Below are positions 12,801-22,699 of a stretch of 64,000 nucleotides of DNA, one piece after another (positions within the stretch are counted from its first letter, which is position 1; every line of letters starts with the position of its first letter). Both the position numbers and the translations under genes were made by a program. Source of the stretch: Clavaria fumosa (Eukaryota > Basidiomycota > Agaricomycetes > Agaricales > Clavariaceae); the NCBI GenBank assembly GCA_951802425.1, contig OX637795.1, forward strand, positions 124,001 through 188,000, given 5' to 3'. The notes below the pieces were generated by a model. The model was given only the letters and a program-made list of their open reading frames with translations, was not told where the DNA came from and ran no database searches.

Positions 12801-15800
12801 CTCTATCTCAGTCATGAGGAAGGAAGGAGAGACCTGTCTGCTGTTTGGGGACACTGGTAGAAGTGTGCTAGTCAAAAGCTCCACTTCACCTTCCTACTTG
12901 GATGATGAAGGTCACTCATTTAAGATATCTATGAGTAAAGACCATAAAAACAAAAGAATCCTTCATCACCACTCTCAGAGAGTTAAGAGAAGAGAGAGGA
13001 AGGCATCATCAGACCCATATGCTAGGTCTGCTGTTGAAGCTATTATCCATCCTGGAACCTCAAAGTATATCTCTGTCAGAGTCAACTTCCCAAGGAAATT
13101 GGACTATGTCTACATAGAGAAGATATTCTTCAATGGGAGAAGTCTGGAGGATGTGTATGCTTGCCCTGACTCTGTCATCACCAAGGATAACCCTAGGATA
13201 CATGTTACCAACTTTGCAAGTTATCCTATTGTCATCCATAAGGGTCAGGTGCTTGGAGTGGCTCACAATCCTAAAACTTGGTTAGTGCAGACTTCCCATT
13301 GTAGCTATGAAGACATAGTGAAAGCTGAGAACTATGCTTCACTTGTCAGGAGTATCCATTCACACTATGAGAGTGGAGATCTCAAGTCTGGCATGGTTGC
13401 CTCAGAGCTACTGGACAAAAACCTTCTTCAGTACTCAGGGACTGAAGACCCATTAGCAGAAGACCCTCTAGAAGGAGGACCCAAAGGTTCTGAAACTCCA
13501 CCAGATCTTGTCAAGACTGGAAAGTTGTTGGAGGCAGTGGATATTTCTAAGGATCTCACTAAAGATCAGGCAAAGGCTCTACACAAAGTATTACTGACTA
13601 ACCATCTTGCCTTTGGACTTGATGGAAGGTTAGGGAGTCATCCAGGAGAATTGGAGATTAAGCTAAGGCCTGAATCCAAAGAGATATCCCTACCACCCTT
13701 TGGTTCATCTTCACCTGCTAAGAGAGAAGTTATGGATGAGCAAATTGACACTTGGCTGAATAATGGAGTGATATCCCCTTCTAAGAGCCCATGGGGAGCT
13801 CCTGCATTCATTGTCTATAGAAATGGTAAACCAAGGATGGTCATTGACTATAGGAGACTTAATGCTATCACCATCCCTGATGAATTCCCTTTGCCTAGGC
13901 AGGAGGATATTCTTCAAGCATTAACTGGATGTCAATGGTTGTCTACCTTGGATGCACTTGCTGGATTCACTCAAATCACTATCAAGAAAGAAGACAGAGA
14001 GAAAACAGCATTTAGGACCCATAGAGGTCTTCACCAATTCAATAGAATGCCATTTGGACTTAGGAATGGTCCTAGTACCTTCCAAAGGGTGATGCAAGGT
14101 GTGCTAGCACCCTACTTATGGGTGTTCACCTTGGTATACATTGATGATATAGTGGTCTACTCTACTACCTTTGAAGACCACTTGAAGCACCTAGACCTTG
14201 TATTCAAGGCTATCATCAAAGGAAACATCACTCTGGCTCCAAATAAATGTCATTTTGCTTACCAGTCTTTACTGCTATTAGGACAAAAGGTGTCCAGACT
14301 AGGACTATCCACCCATAGGGAGAAGGTTGATACTATAGTTCAACTAGCTGAGCCAAAGAATGTTAGTAAACTCCAGACCTTCTTAGGGATGATGGTGTAT
14401 TTCTCAGCCTACATCCCTTACTATGCATGGATAGCTAGTCCCCTATTCAAACTTCTTAGGAAGGACCATAAGTGGGATTGGGGATCTTTACAACAGGAAG
14501 CTTTTGAACTGTGCAAACAAGTCCTTACCAATGCACCTGTTAGGGCATATGCCATGCCAGGGTTACCTTATAGGCTGTACACTGATGCCTGTGACTATGG
14601 CCTTGGAGCTATACTCCAACAGGTCCAACCTATTAAGGTCAAGGACTTGAAAGGAACAAGGATTTATGATAAGTTATGGAAGGCTTACCAGGATAAGCAG
14701 CCTGTCCCTAAACTTATCTTTGCTGTTGCAAACCCAGAGGAACCCACTTATCAAGATTCTTGGGCTAATAACTTTGAAGACACTGTTGTCCACCTGGAGA
14801 GAGTCATCAGTTATTGGTCAAGAATCCTTAAGGCTGCTGAAAGGAATTACTCACCTACTGAGAGAGAAGCATTGGCCCTGAAGGAAGGACTAATTAAGTT
14901 CCAGTGCTTCTTGGAAGGAAGTGTAGTAACTGCCATAACAGATCATGCAGCCCTTACTTGGAGTAGAACCTATCAGAATGTCAATAGGAGGTTGCTTAGC
15001 TGGGGTACAGTGCTTTCATCTTACCCAAACCTCAAAATTGTACATAGGGCTGGTAGAGTTCACTCCAATGTAGACCCTATATCTAGGCTGAGGAGGAGAG
15101 TCCCTTACCAGTTAGGACCCTCTTCAGACCCTACTCAGGAACTTCAACTCAAGGCTTCATCAGACAGGAATTGGAGGTCTGGTCAAGCCTCTGATATTGA
15201 AGATCCTCTTCTCAATATGTATGAGGAGTTGGGTGAGAAATTTGAAGAGAAGCTTCTTAGAGTTGCTACCAAATACATCAGCTCAGAAGAAGAATATGAT
15301 GGTCAGGATCCTCTGACTTCAGAGAGTGTGGAGATTCTCACCTCTGATGGGCATGTTCTCACAATGCCCTATCAAACTTCAAAATCTTACTCTATCCTTG
15401 TTGGCATTGACTCCAAGGAGCTAGAGAAGTGGAGAGCTGGTTACCTTGAAGACTCTCACTTCTCTAGAGTCCTTAAGTCAAAGAGGGCAGAACAAGATGT
15501 ATCTAACCCAGAGTACCCTCAGTACTATGAGCATACTAATGGGTTGGTATACTTTGAAGATTGGAATGGAAACAACAGGCTATGTGTACCACTTAGTCTC
15601 AGACTGGAAATTATGGGAGAAGTCCATAACTCCCTTTCTGAGGCTGCTCATGGTGGATACTACAAGACTTACAACAGAATAGCCTCCACTTACTACTGGC
15701 CTAGGATGTCTAGAGATATCAAGAAGTACACCTCTACCTGTGATATCTGCCAGAAGACAAAACATAGAAGACATGGTCCAGTAGGATTGTTGCAACCCAT

Positions 15801-16977
15801 TCCTATACCCTCACAACCTTTTGAAGTAGTCACTATGGACTTCATTCCTGAGTTACCAGAGTCTGATGGATATGACAGCATACTGGTCATAGTGGACAAA
15901 CTCACTAAGTATGCCATATTCATCCCCACTACTACTACTGTCAAGGAAGTAGAGACAGCTAAGCTGTTCTTCCATCATGTCATTTCCCAGTATGGTATAC
16001 CCAGGCAGGTCATTTCTGACAGGGATACCAGATGGAAAGGAAGCTTCTGGGCAGAAGTCTGCAGACTCATGGGAATGAGTAGATCCTTAACTACTTCATA
16101 CCACCCTCAGGCTGATGGACAGACTGAGATTATGAATCAAAGTCTAGAAGTAGCCTTGAGGACTTATGTAAGTCCTCAGAAAGATGACTGGAGTAAGCTC
16201 CTGGATGGACTAGCCTTGTCTTACAATACTAGTCCACACACTGCTACAGGCTTCTCACCTGCATATTTGCTCAGAGGATACCATCCTGTCACTAGCTCTA
16301 CCATTGTGCACTCTCCCAGTTCTATCACCAGACCAGTGAATCAAGACTCACACTCTGGGGGGGAGATGTCTTCCAGTACATTAGATCTACAAGCCAGTGA
16401 TATGGTTTCTCACTTTGAGGCAGAGAGGAGCAGAGCAAAAGAAGCCTTACTTCTAGGTCAGGTGTTCCAGAAGAGAGCTTATAATCAAGGGAGGCTTGCC
16501 TATGAGTTTGAGGAGGGAGATCTAGTCCTGATCAATCCTCACTCACTTAAACTCTACAGAACTGAAGAAGGAAAGGGACAGAAGCTGCTAATGAGGTATG
16601 AGGGTCCCTTTGAGGTTATTCAGAAGATCAGTCCTGTGACTTATAGGCTTAGGATGCCTGCATCCTTTGGAGTACATCCTGTCATCAACATCGCTCACTT
16701 AGAAAGGTACAATCCATCTCCAGAAGAGCTAGGCACCAGGCCTACCCAACCTCTCAGCAGAGAGGACTTTCAAGACTTACCTGAGCATGAAGTTGAGAGG
16801 ATAGTAGATGAAAAGCTCAGGAAGAGAGGCAGTAAACGAATCAGGCTGTTCAAAACAAGGTTTACTGGCTATGGGCCTGAAGCAGATGAATGGCTGACTG
16901 CCAGGCAGCTCAAAAATGCGCCAGAAGTCCTCAGGACATGGCAGGAGCGGTCTAGCCCTCCAGGGAATCGCTCCTGA
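9820..16977 (+). CDS. Gag-Pol polyprotein of chromovirus element A
   Basis: One uninterrupted 2385-codon frame. Gag-type sequence with a Pro-rich stretch (about residues 360-490) leads to a CCHC zinc knuckle (C709-C722, CX2CX4HX4C). An aspartic protease with DSG follows at 912-914. Reverse transcriptase has YIDD at 1440-1443 and RNase H has a TDAC motif near 1588. Integrase shows an HHCC finger (H1944, C1974, C1977) and D2007, D2067, E2103, a D(35)E spacing. A diverged chromodomain lies near the C terminus (about 2325-2380). Gag and Pol are fused with no frameshift or stop, so particle stoichiometry must be set another way, for example by proteolysis. The coding sequence has strikingly few CpG dinucleotides. 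All catalytic residues inspected are present. Confidence 0.95.
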   Translation: MSAIMTAEDIRPTTPVGHPPTSDLPKVVEPRVEEGDFTPRIPVTPITETVEDPRSLLLGSVSFLSEVTGPMKLERQDLTSAQSYPGLLPTLFHRRDLSQDHVGRRNEGALLGEHYLQRRVGYARMSRAVAKRYIRELDLLKELFRKIWLVPERGYFLDHNKYKSLKEALAVLKKRAMEANLDTEMGIPSLPMIGRGGSHMVLLSANDYEVLGCAFADEVESFLATMDQILGEVGSKKETSEEKMWQELKKKPPPTPEGSGVYQKITGGKTPSDPIPLSVSQVAGPSRTLQKDIRESMHFPDFTSGLKDLSTLPQFVTFTRGTLEDPSPLTTTYEREEEEELEYAGKGKERTPYSEDFQREQPRSQTYSSPRIPPRRDPLPPVHQPIPGPPPGGDPDEDPDHEPPHGPPRRPPGRGPFASGSSGPGSSRGSRAPGGPGGPGDPPDPRDPPGPLGPLRPEDPNPQRNPTPLADPYAYVFDPKLKASDIPEWDGNSDTLAKWLKRVTQISERSYPVFRQLGSLVPQRLTRSAEVWYWSLPVEKRREIEADWGTLRQAIRSYYMNRSWLDKQKARANKASYRDLENSHELPSEYYIRKVELLTLVYNMSDSELILEIMNGAPPSWVNILNPHFYNTLVEFQEAIKYHEDNLLRMDPPREKKKFFFRKPVAKSRLKSARTHLVGWTSKMQSPKFPRDDKNVSKKPPESIGARPCRHCGSGKHWDPDCKYARKGNKAARVHAVEVDSEEEEAQAEYDDLYYGLSDEEEAESHEDQEDFHEALQLPESAVLHTDPVVEPKEGISVLEGEASQGTMDTQAQEEKEQDNPSISASVHHVAASGLVTRPRPSLNRRSRRRLAHQVAARHYSVRGLSGTSQTLLKLHKLMARPPGTSFLGSKATRTHCYLGSFKENLTDVIVDSGSDITLISLTTLEGLDNPPKIKTGQKINLIQVTGRSSISGFINTDIYFETSEGPVQLNVDAYVVKGMTTPFILGNDFADQYSISVMRKEGETCLLFGDTGRSVLVKSSTSPSYLDDEGHSFKISMSKDHKNKRILHHHSQRVKRRERKASSDPYARSAVEAIIHPGTSKYISVRVNFPRKLDYVYIEKIFFNGRSLEDVYACPDSVITKDNPRIHVTNFASYPIVIHKGQVLGVAHNPKTWLVQTSHCSYEDIVKAENYASLVRSIHSHYESGDLKSGMVASELLDKNLLQYSGTEDPLAEDPLEGGPKGSETPPDLVKTGKLLEAVDISKDLTKDQAKALHKVLLTNHLAFGLDGRLGSHPGELEIKLRPESKEISLPPFGSSSPAKREVMDEQIDTWLNNGVISPSKSPWGAPAFIVYRNGKPRMVIDYRRLNAITIPDEFPLPRQEDILQALTGCQWLSTLDALAGFTQITIKKEDREKTAFRTHRGLHQFNRMPFGLRNGPSTFQRVMQGVLAPYLWVFTLVYIDDIVVYSTTFEDHLKHLDLVFKAIIKGNITLAPNKCHFAYQSLLLLGQKVSRLGLSTHREKVDTIVQLAEPKNVSKLQTFLGMMVYFSAYIPYYAWIASPLFKLLRKDHKWDWGSLQQEAFELCKQVLTNAPVRAYAMPGLPYRLYTDACDYGLGAILQQVQPIKVKDLKGTRIYDKLWKAYQDKQPVPKLIFAVANPEEPTYQDSWANNFEDTVVHLERVISYWSRILKAAERNYSPTEREALALKEGLIKFQCFLEGSVVTAITDHAALTWSRTYQNVNRRLLSWGTVLSSYPNLKIVHRAGRVHSNVDPISRLRRRVPYQLGPSSDPTQELQLKASSDRNWRSGQASDIEDPLLNMYEELGEKFEEKLLRVATKYISSEEEYDGQDPLTSESVEILTSDGHVLTMPYQTSKSYSILVGIDSKELEKWRAGYLEDSHFSRVLKSKRAEQDVSNPEYPQYYEHTNGLVYFEDWNGNNRLCVPLSLRLEIMGEVHNSLSEAAHGGYYKTYNRIASTYYWPRMSRDIKKYTSTCDICQKTKHRRHGPVGLLQPIPIPSQPFEVVTMDFIPELPESDGYDSILVIVDKLTKYAIFIPTTTTVKEVETAKLFFHHVISQYGIPRQVISDRDTRWKGSFWAEVCRLMGMSRSLTTSYHPQADGQTEIMNQSLEVALRTYVSPQKDDWSKLLDGLALSYNTSPHTATGFSPAYLLRGYHPVTSSTIVHSPSSITRPVNQDSHSGGEMSSSTLDLQASDMVSHFEAERSRAKEALLLGQVFQKRAYNQGRLAYEFEEGDLVLINPHSLKLYRTEEGKGQKLLMRYEGPFEVIQKISPVTYRLRMPASFGVHPVINIAHLERYNPSPEELGTRPTQPLSREDFQDLPEHEVERIVDEKLRKRGSKRIRLFKTRFTGYGPEADEWLTARQLKNAPEVLRTWQERSSPPGNRS

Positions 16978-17174
16978 GCAAGAACGAGTCAGAGAGCGGA
17001 CAGATCGAAGGGAGGAGGGTCAGGCGACTCAGGAACTAGTTCTAGATGAGTTAGAACAAGTTGGAGTCATTCTTGGGAGTCTAGGACAAGTCAGGATACT
17101 GTAGGTACATCCTAGGGTATATAAGAAGTTCTGCAATTAGCTGAAGCCCCAGGAAGTCGCCCAGTCAACTAGCC

Positions 17175-18071
17175 ATGGCCATCCCCACCCTCAGCACCTA
17201 CATCTCGCCGTTCGCCTCGACTCATGAAGTCATCCTCACCGCTCGCCTGCTCCAGACGCTGTTCCTCCGCAGCCTCGACTCGTCTCTCCTCCACTACAAT
17301 GTCACAGAACTCGATTTCTACTCGATCGGTGGACCGAACGACCTGCATGGCATCAAGCCTGGTCTCGCGCATGGCCTCTGGTACACTTTACAGAGGTTAG
17401 GACGAATTATCTTATGTGCAGCACACAACTACATACCTGGTGTGTCTGAGGGACCCATGCCTTCGTGCATACCGGCGGAGGCGCTCCAGGAGATCGAGAT
17501 GAGCTTCCCCAGCATCGTCTATGCCGAAACTCACCCCGACTGTAATCCCCTCGTCTCTGCGCAGCCAGTGGAGAACTTGCGGCTCATTATTGCGACACTG
17601 CAGTGTGTTGGCATCCAGGGAGTTCGCTGGATCAGCGAGGCGATGCGCAGGAGTGCTCGGAAGGGCGAGGAGAGTCTCTGGAGGTGGGGAGGCTTCGTCG
17701 AGCTGCGCGATGCGCATCCCAGCGACTTTGGGATGTTTGCTGATCGAGTTTTCGAGGAGATTAACTTCTTACGCCGCCAGTCGTTGCTTGAGGAGTTGTT
17801 TGATGGGAAGGAAGACGACGAGGAGCGCCGAGGACCCTCCTACTTCGAGTCGGACGCCATTGACAGCCTGCGCGAGTTCTTAGCGACCCACACCACCGTT
17901 TTCTCCCTCCAGGATCGTCGTTGGGGGTGTGTGGAAGGTTACACTAGGGATGAGGTAGTCCCAGAAGAGTTAGAAGGGGTAGTTAAGTTGCTAAGCCACC
18001 TAGGGCTTACAGATATCGTAGGGATTCCGATGAAGACATGCAGCAGTGAGCTGGGCGATTGCAGCGACTAA
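17175..18071 (+). CDS. Accessory ORF of element A, function unknown
   Basis: 298 codons between pol and the 3' LTR, where an env would lie in other retroelements. It starts in a good context (AGCCATGG) 198 bp after the Gag-Pol stop and ends 8 bp before the polypurine tract. There is no signal peptide, membrane segment, zinc finger or recognised motif. The middle is rich in Leu, Arg and Glu, and an acidic DDEE stretch lies near residue 215. Base composition differs sharply from Gag-Pol: many CpG (TCGCCGTTCGCC) against almost none upstream. It resembles a captured host sequence or a separately evolving module. It may be translated from a subgenomic or spliced RNA. Confidence 0.7.
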   Translation: MAIPTLSTYISPFASTHEVILTARLLQTLFLRSLDSSLLHYNVTELDFYSIGGPNDLHGIKPGLAHGLWYTLQRLGRIILCAAHNYIPGVSEGPMPSCIPAEALQEIEMSFPSIVYAETHPDCNPLVSAQPVENLRLIIATLQCVGIQGVRWISEAMRRSARKGEESLWRWGGFVELRDAHPSDFGMFADRVFEEINFLRRQSLLEELFDGKEDDEERRGPSYFESDAIDSLREFLATHTTVFSLQDRRWGCVEGYTRDEVVPEELEGVVKLLSHLGLTDIVGIPMKTCSSELGDCSD

Positions 18072-18078
18072 TTCGACG

Positions 18079-18090
18079 CAGGGGGGGAAG
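18079..18090 (+). other. Polypurine tract of element A
   Basis: GCAGGGGGGGAAG directly abuts the 3' LTR, the usual plus-strand primer position. Confidence 0.85.
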
Positions 18091-20079
18091 TGTTAGGGTG
18101 TCAAGTACTTACCTTACTATGTTTAGCCTTTCTCCTTGTCTGGAAGCTCCACAAATATGCGTCTCATTAGCCTAACAAGCCTATGGCCTTATCTACATGT
18201 GCCTATGTACCAATAGCCATGGAAACAACTAATTTTGGTTAGCCATCCAGAGTAAGAACTGCAATCATTCTATACTCAGAGAAAGATGGGGCTCTAGAGC
18301 AAGAACCAGGAACCGCACAAAGATGCGGTTGATACCGTTCGATTCCTATGCCTTGACAACCCTTAATTCCAAATTTGCGAAAGGAAATAACGGTTATTAG
18401 TTCCTTAAAGTAAATAATATTGATCTAGTGGCTTCTTCTACATAAAAGACAAATAGCGTTTGGATGGCTAGGAAATAGGAAAATCTAAACAGACAGAAGT
18501 GTGGGAGTGGTCTACAGGCTCCTTTCTGCAAGTTTGCGAAAGGGAGGGAGCGTTTGCGGTTTAGATACAGCGCTGCGACTCGAAGGTACAAGTCTGCCAG
18601 TATAGTAACACTGTGGGGACAGTCCTGATCACGATCGGACCTCGATCGAGTGATCAAGGACCGATGGACTGGCTCAGTTCCCACAGTGGCAGGTTGGGAG
18701 CGATGGCCGACGATGCCACACTACCAAATATGGACTACTCATCCATATCAAGGGATTGTGCACTCGTGAACTTTCGTGCACAATCCCTCAGCCCTCCCTA
18801 CCTCTTCCCTTATGTCAGGACCTTGCTAGTACATACATAGCATAGTCTAGGGGTGAAACACATACTAAATAAGTCTAGATGCACTTAGTTATGGCTAGTA
18901 TGGGGAAGATAAGAGGAAGCAAAGAAGGTATGGACGAAAAGACGATGCGATCGAGGCCGGGAATGCCGCGGAGCGTCGCAGAAGCGATCGGGGGCGATTG
19001 TGGGGTCCTTCCCCACAATCCCCGACGTTTGGGCCCCTGGCATTGAGTCAGTATGACTCAATATGATTATTTTTAGATATACTGGAATGTTCGAGATGAA
19101 ATATCTCAATGAGGAGATAAGATAAAATTATGATCTTACCTGATATGTAAAGCCACTGAATTCTCCTTAATTTAGAGTCCTTAAACGGTATGTTAGGACT
19201 ACTAATTAAGGAGCTATGCTGTATTCTTCCAAATGTAGTAGGTACCCGAATTTGAGTATAAATAGCCGGCGGAACTTCGCGTTCCAGGCATCATTACGTA
19301 CCCACTCATCGATTGAACCATCCTGCAAAAGGACTAAGCCTGAGTCTAGCTCCCCACGGAGCTAAGGACATATTTAGTAAAACTAAGGACAGGGTCTAGT
19401 TAAACTAAATGTAGTATCTGCTGACTAAGGACTTAGTCTGGTCAAGTGATCTGGGTACCCAAAGGTACCCAGGCTTCGAACGAGCCGCCCTGTGCCGGCT
19501 CCCCTCGGCGCAGTAAGTATTGAGCCAGTTATGAATATTTTAGTATGATGTACAAGGTACTGTACTGTACATAGTACTACTGTGTTCATCAGAGTAAGTA
19601 GTGAATAGCTAGCCAAGTACTGAGAATTAGGCAGTGGTTTATAGAGGTAGAATGGTCTACAAGACCAGGAGAATCTCATGAACTCTTCAGCTTGTTTCTC
19701 CTGTGTCTGGTTAGCTACCTATTCACTGATCTATTTTGACCTATCTACATTAATTTGGCTTAAGTGTGCAATACCTATGGAGTGGTCAGTCATTGAGCCA
19801 TAGTATCAACCTGTGGAGTGATACCAGGTTGAGGCAGACTATGGAGGTCAATGGCTAAGCCCATGGGATGTTGTGACTTAGGTTACTAACTAATAATAAT
19901 ATCTGCCCAAAGCAATGCCTTGCTAGCAGTGTTGGTTTCAATACTGTTAGCAGGAAGGTATGGAACTGGAGGATCTACTAGTCCTGTAGACCAACTGCAT
20001 AAGGAATTGAGGACCTGTCTGAGTCATCCTGACTCTCAGTGACTCATTTCTGACTGCATCCAGTACCAGATCCATAACA
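18091..20079 (+). repeat. 3' LTR of element A
   Basis: 1989 bp, the same as 7462-9450 at every place inspected, ending TCCATAACA. It is followed by the second CCATC duplication (20080-20084). Confidence 0.95.
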
Positions 20080-21391
20080 CCATCCTCTGATGTAAATGCC
20101 AGACATGTTTTTCTTTTGATTTGTTGTAATTAATTTGTACTTGTGGATTAGCTTTGACAAATGAATATGGTATAAGAGATCACCCTGAATCTATTGCTGA
20201 ATCTATTGCAGTTTATCTGCCCTAACCCTAACCCTAAGTGGGCCAGCAGCATCCTTTCAAATAATCTCAAGTGTCAAATCATCCTATGTTCTGCTGTCCA
20301 TGTGCAATAAGTCATAAAGTGATCCCTGGCTCATGTTCAAGAGCCCCAGGGTGTATGATGTAGAAACTGGTAGGTAAATACAAGGAGAGGAGGGCAGGTA
20401 AACACAAAGAGACTACTATAGACACAAGTAAATGAAAGAATGTTTGAGTGTGATGGCTCTGTCAGTGCTGACACCACCCCTTCTCAACACTCATCACCCT
20501 CTCTGAGATGCCTTCCCCAGCCTTGGATATGTTCTTGTTGTGCCCTTGTAGTTACAGATACAGTAGTCCTTCCTTCTCTGAACATGTCTTCACACCTTGT
20601 TCCCCTCTGTCCAATCATTGTACTTGCCCTGCCCTGGTAGTTATGGATATGAGTTGCAGATCCAGAGTTGTGGTCACAGTGTGACTGTCACACCCAGGAT
20701 CCCGGGCACAGCCACAAAATGATATAATCCCAAGGTGAGATGACAGACTCACATGCACAACTTCTACAATGCAAGAATATCTGAGCAATACTAATATGCA
20801 GAGTTGGTCACAGTGTGACTGTCACACCCGGGATCCCAGGCACAGCCACAGAGTGATATAATCCCAAGGTGTGATAACAGACTCACATGCACAACTTCTA
20901 CATTGCAAGGATATCTGAACAATACTAATATGCAGAGTTGGTCACAGTGTGACTGTCACACCCGGGATTCCGGGCACAGCCACAGAATGATATAATCACA
21001 AGGTGTGATAACAGACTCACATGCACAACTTCTACATTGCAAGAATATTTGAACAATAACAATACATTCTCCTTTAGAACACATATTCAAAGTGGATTTG
21101 AATACTCTTCAGAAAGGATATTAAGGCCCATCCTTTTCCAAAGAATATCCTGACTCAGTTGACAACCACATTTCACTCTAGTTTATAATGGCTCCATTGC
21201 ATATTTGATTGGTACATTTGCTTCTACCCTTTGAAGACCTATTGGAAGGCATATTGGTTTTCATCTCACCCAACTATGTTAAGTTGTCATGGAGGAGTCT
21301 CAGATGATAAGGAGTCTCAAATGATGCAGATGACCTTGTAATATACATGTCTATCAAATAGCACATCTGATCTTTGCTTCCTAATCTTGTG
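20080..21391 (-). repeat. Right arm of giant palindrome, distal part
   Basis: Reverse complement of bases 1-1314, including the telomere-like tract (20220-20237) and the 134-bp tandem units. It ends at 21391 with TTAGGAAGCAAAG read inward. The base after it enters sequence of gypsy relic B. Confidence 0.9.
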
Positions 21392-21427
21392 CATATGCTT
21401 TATCCCCAGCTTTTTTGATCTAATTTG

Positions 21428-21864
21428 TCATGTAAGTGAGAGAAATGTTTGAATAGGGTGCTTCAGACCCTCTACACTGGTTCCTAAAATGGGTGTCAGC
21501 CAGCCCTTTTGAAAGGGTATCATCATTACCATGGGATCCCTGTATGCCTGGCAGGATTTTGGTATATCAAGTTGATCGGCCAAGCCTATAAAGCTATATC
21601 TCGGCTGACGATCGGCTGGGCCCATAAAAAGGGCATCAGTCAAAATCGGCTGGGCCTTTTGGATAGGGGGTGGGTGTGCTGAAGGGGGTGCCTGACCAGC
21701 TAGCTTGGCATTGTCAGGGTGGGAGAGGAAGAAGTCCCAGAGAAGCAATGTTACATTAGTGAGGTTCAGGGCTCCCAAGTGTTTTCCTCCACTGGGTATC
21801 CCAACCACTTCACCAAGTACTTAACCCATGCCCCACCTTCTTGACATCAAGGATCACCTCCACA
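21428..21864 (-). pseudogene. Gypsy relic B: chromodomain end of pol
   Basis: Reading the minus strand with frame changes gives VEVILDVKKVGHG, then a KWLGYP-like segment and an NLTN motif, typical of the chromodomain that ends chromoviral integrases. Stops and shifts interrupt it. It is separated from the rest of integrase (22162 onward) by a MITE. Confidence 0.65.
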
Positions 21865-22153
21865 TAGGGTGTGACATGGGTACGGGTACAGGTAGGGTAC
21901 GGGTAGGTATTCTGCTACCCGTGTGCTTTAAAAAAAGCCCTAGAACATCCAAAACAGACAGGAATTGGTAGAGATATGCTTATAACAATCTGAAACCACT
22001 GTTTCAAGCATACCTCACTCAATTCTTGTCCATTTTCAATGTTCTAGGGCTCATTTTGATGGGTAAACCCGCCGGGTACAGGTACGGGTACATTCCGGGT
22101 GCGGGTACGGGACAGCATTGAGATACCCGCAGGTTTACCCATTTCACACCCTA
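21865..22153. mobile_element. hAT-type MITE, 289 bp
   Basis: Ends TAGGGTGTGACATGGG and, inverted, TAGGGTGTGAAATGGG, flanked by a perfect 8-bp duplication CCTCCACA (21857-21864 and 22154-22161). The interior is rich in GGGTAC-type subterminal repeats near both ends. It interrupts the integrase/chromodomain of gypsy relic B. The TAGGG terminus and GGGT-rich subtermini resemble the larger hAT at 52094-57604, a plausible autonomous relative. Confidence 0.9.
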
Positions 22154-22161
22154 CCTCCACA

Positions 22162-22660
22162 TCATACTCCAGGTGGTCATTGTCAATTGTAGGGGGTGGA
22201 GGGGGAGGCAGGTTCTGAGAAGGGAAGGAAGGGGGATGGTATGGAATCAACAGCAACTTGTTGAAGACCTGATGGATGTGCCACACCCAGGGGAGTCTGA
22301 GCCAATACCCTGCTGGTCCCACCTTCTCCTCAATTGTGAAGGGTCCTGCTCACTGATGGTCAAGCTTCTTGGAGGGCCAGTCCATTTTCAGGTTCCAGGT
22401 ATCCAGCCAAACCAGGTCTTCTGTAGAGTACTCATGGCTCAGACACTTTCCAACATCATAGGTCCTCTTCATTGCTGCCACTGCTTTCTCCATTGCTTCC
22501 TTGGCTGCTCTTTGGGACTCTGTGAGCTTAGCCATCCACTCATCTGCAGCAGGGTTTACCTCCAAGGGTAGGCAGAGTCCCCCATTCCATGGGTGCTGGC
22601 CATATTCAAGCCAGCACTTTCCATCCTCCATAAGTCTCTGGCATTGGGGAGACACCATAG
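22162..22660 (-). pseudogene. Gypsy relic B: integrase C-terminal part
   Basis: The minus strand encodes HPWNGGLCLPLEVNP..ADEWMAKL, then LVWLDTWNLKMDWPSKKLD, a shift or stop, and a RIHxVFN-like stretch ending in a poly-Pro tract. This is the post-catalytic integrase region of Ty3/gypsy. The same family occurs at 63526-64000, where the corresponding protein is readily aligned. The catalytic core is missing. Confidence 0.8.
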
Positions 22661-22699
22661 ATCCACTCCACCAACCTCCTACTCAGGTTCAATTCCAGC

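Larger units (their letters stand above)
7462..20079 (+). mobile_element. Full-length Ty3/gypsy chromovirus ('element A')
   Basis: A 12,618-bp element with identical-length 1989-bp LTRs (TGTTA...TAACA), a PBS, one Gag-Pol frame, an extra ORF and a PPT, bounded by CCATC duplications. Four LTR-internal ORFs give the same translations in both LTRs and I saw no mismatch by eye, so insertion was recent and the element may be active. It sits in the right arm of the giant palindrome and is therefore younger than it. Confidence 0.95.
1..21391. mobile_element. Giant palindromic (fold-back) element, split by LTR retrotransposon A
   Basis: Bases 1-4344 recur as the reverse complement in 4421-7461 plus 20085-21391. 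Without element A the unit is about 8.77 kb, with arms of about 4.3 kb around a diverged spacer near 4345-4420. Pairing sums stay almost constant (8761 near the centre, 8771 near 1426/7345, 21392 near 752/20640), so only a few small indels separate the arms. Predicted short proteins in the two arms differ by about one residue, so the arms are young or kept alike by gene conversion. No transposase was recognised. The left edge coincides with the start of the window, so the arm may continue outside. It could be a non-autonomous fold-back transposon or an inverted duplication; the sequence does not decide. Confidence 0.9.
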
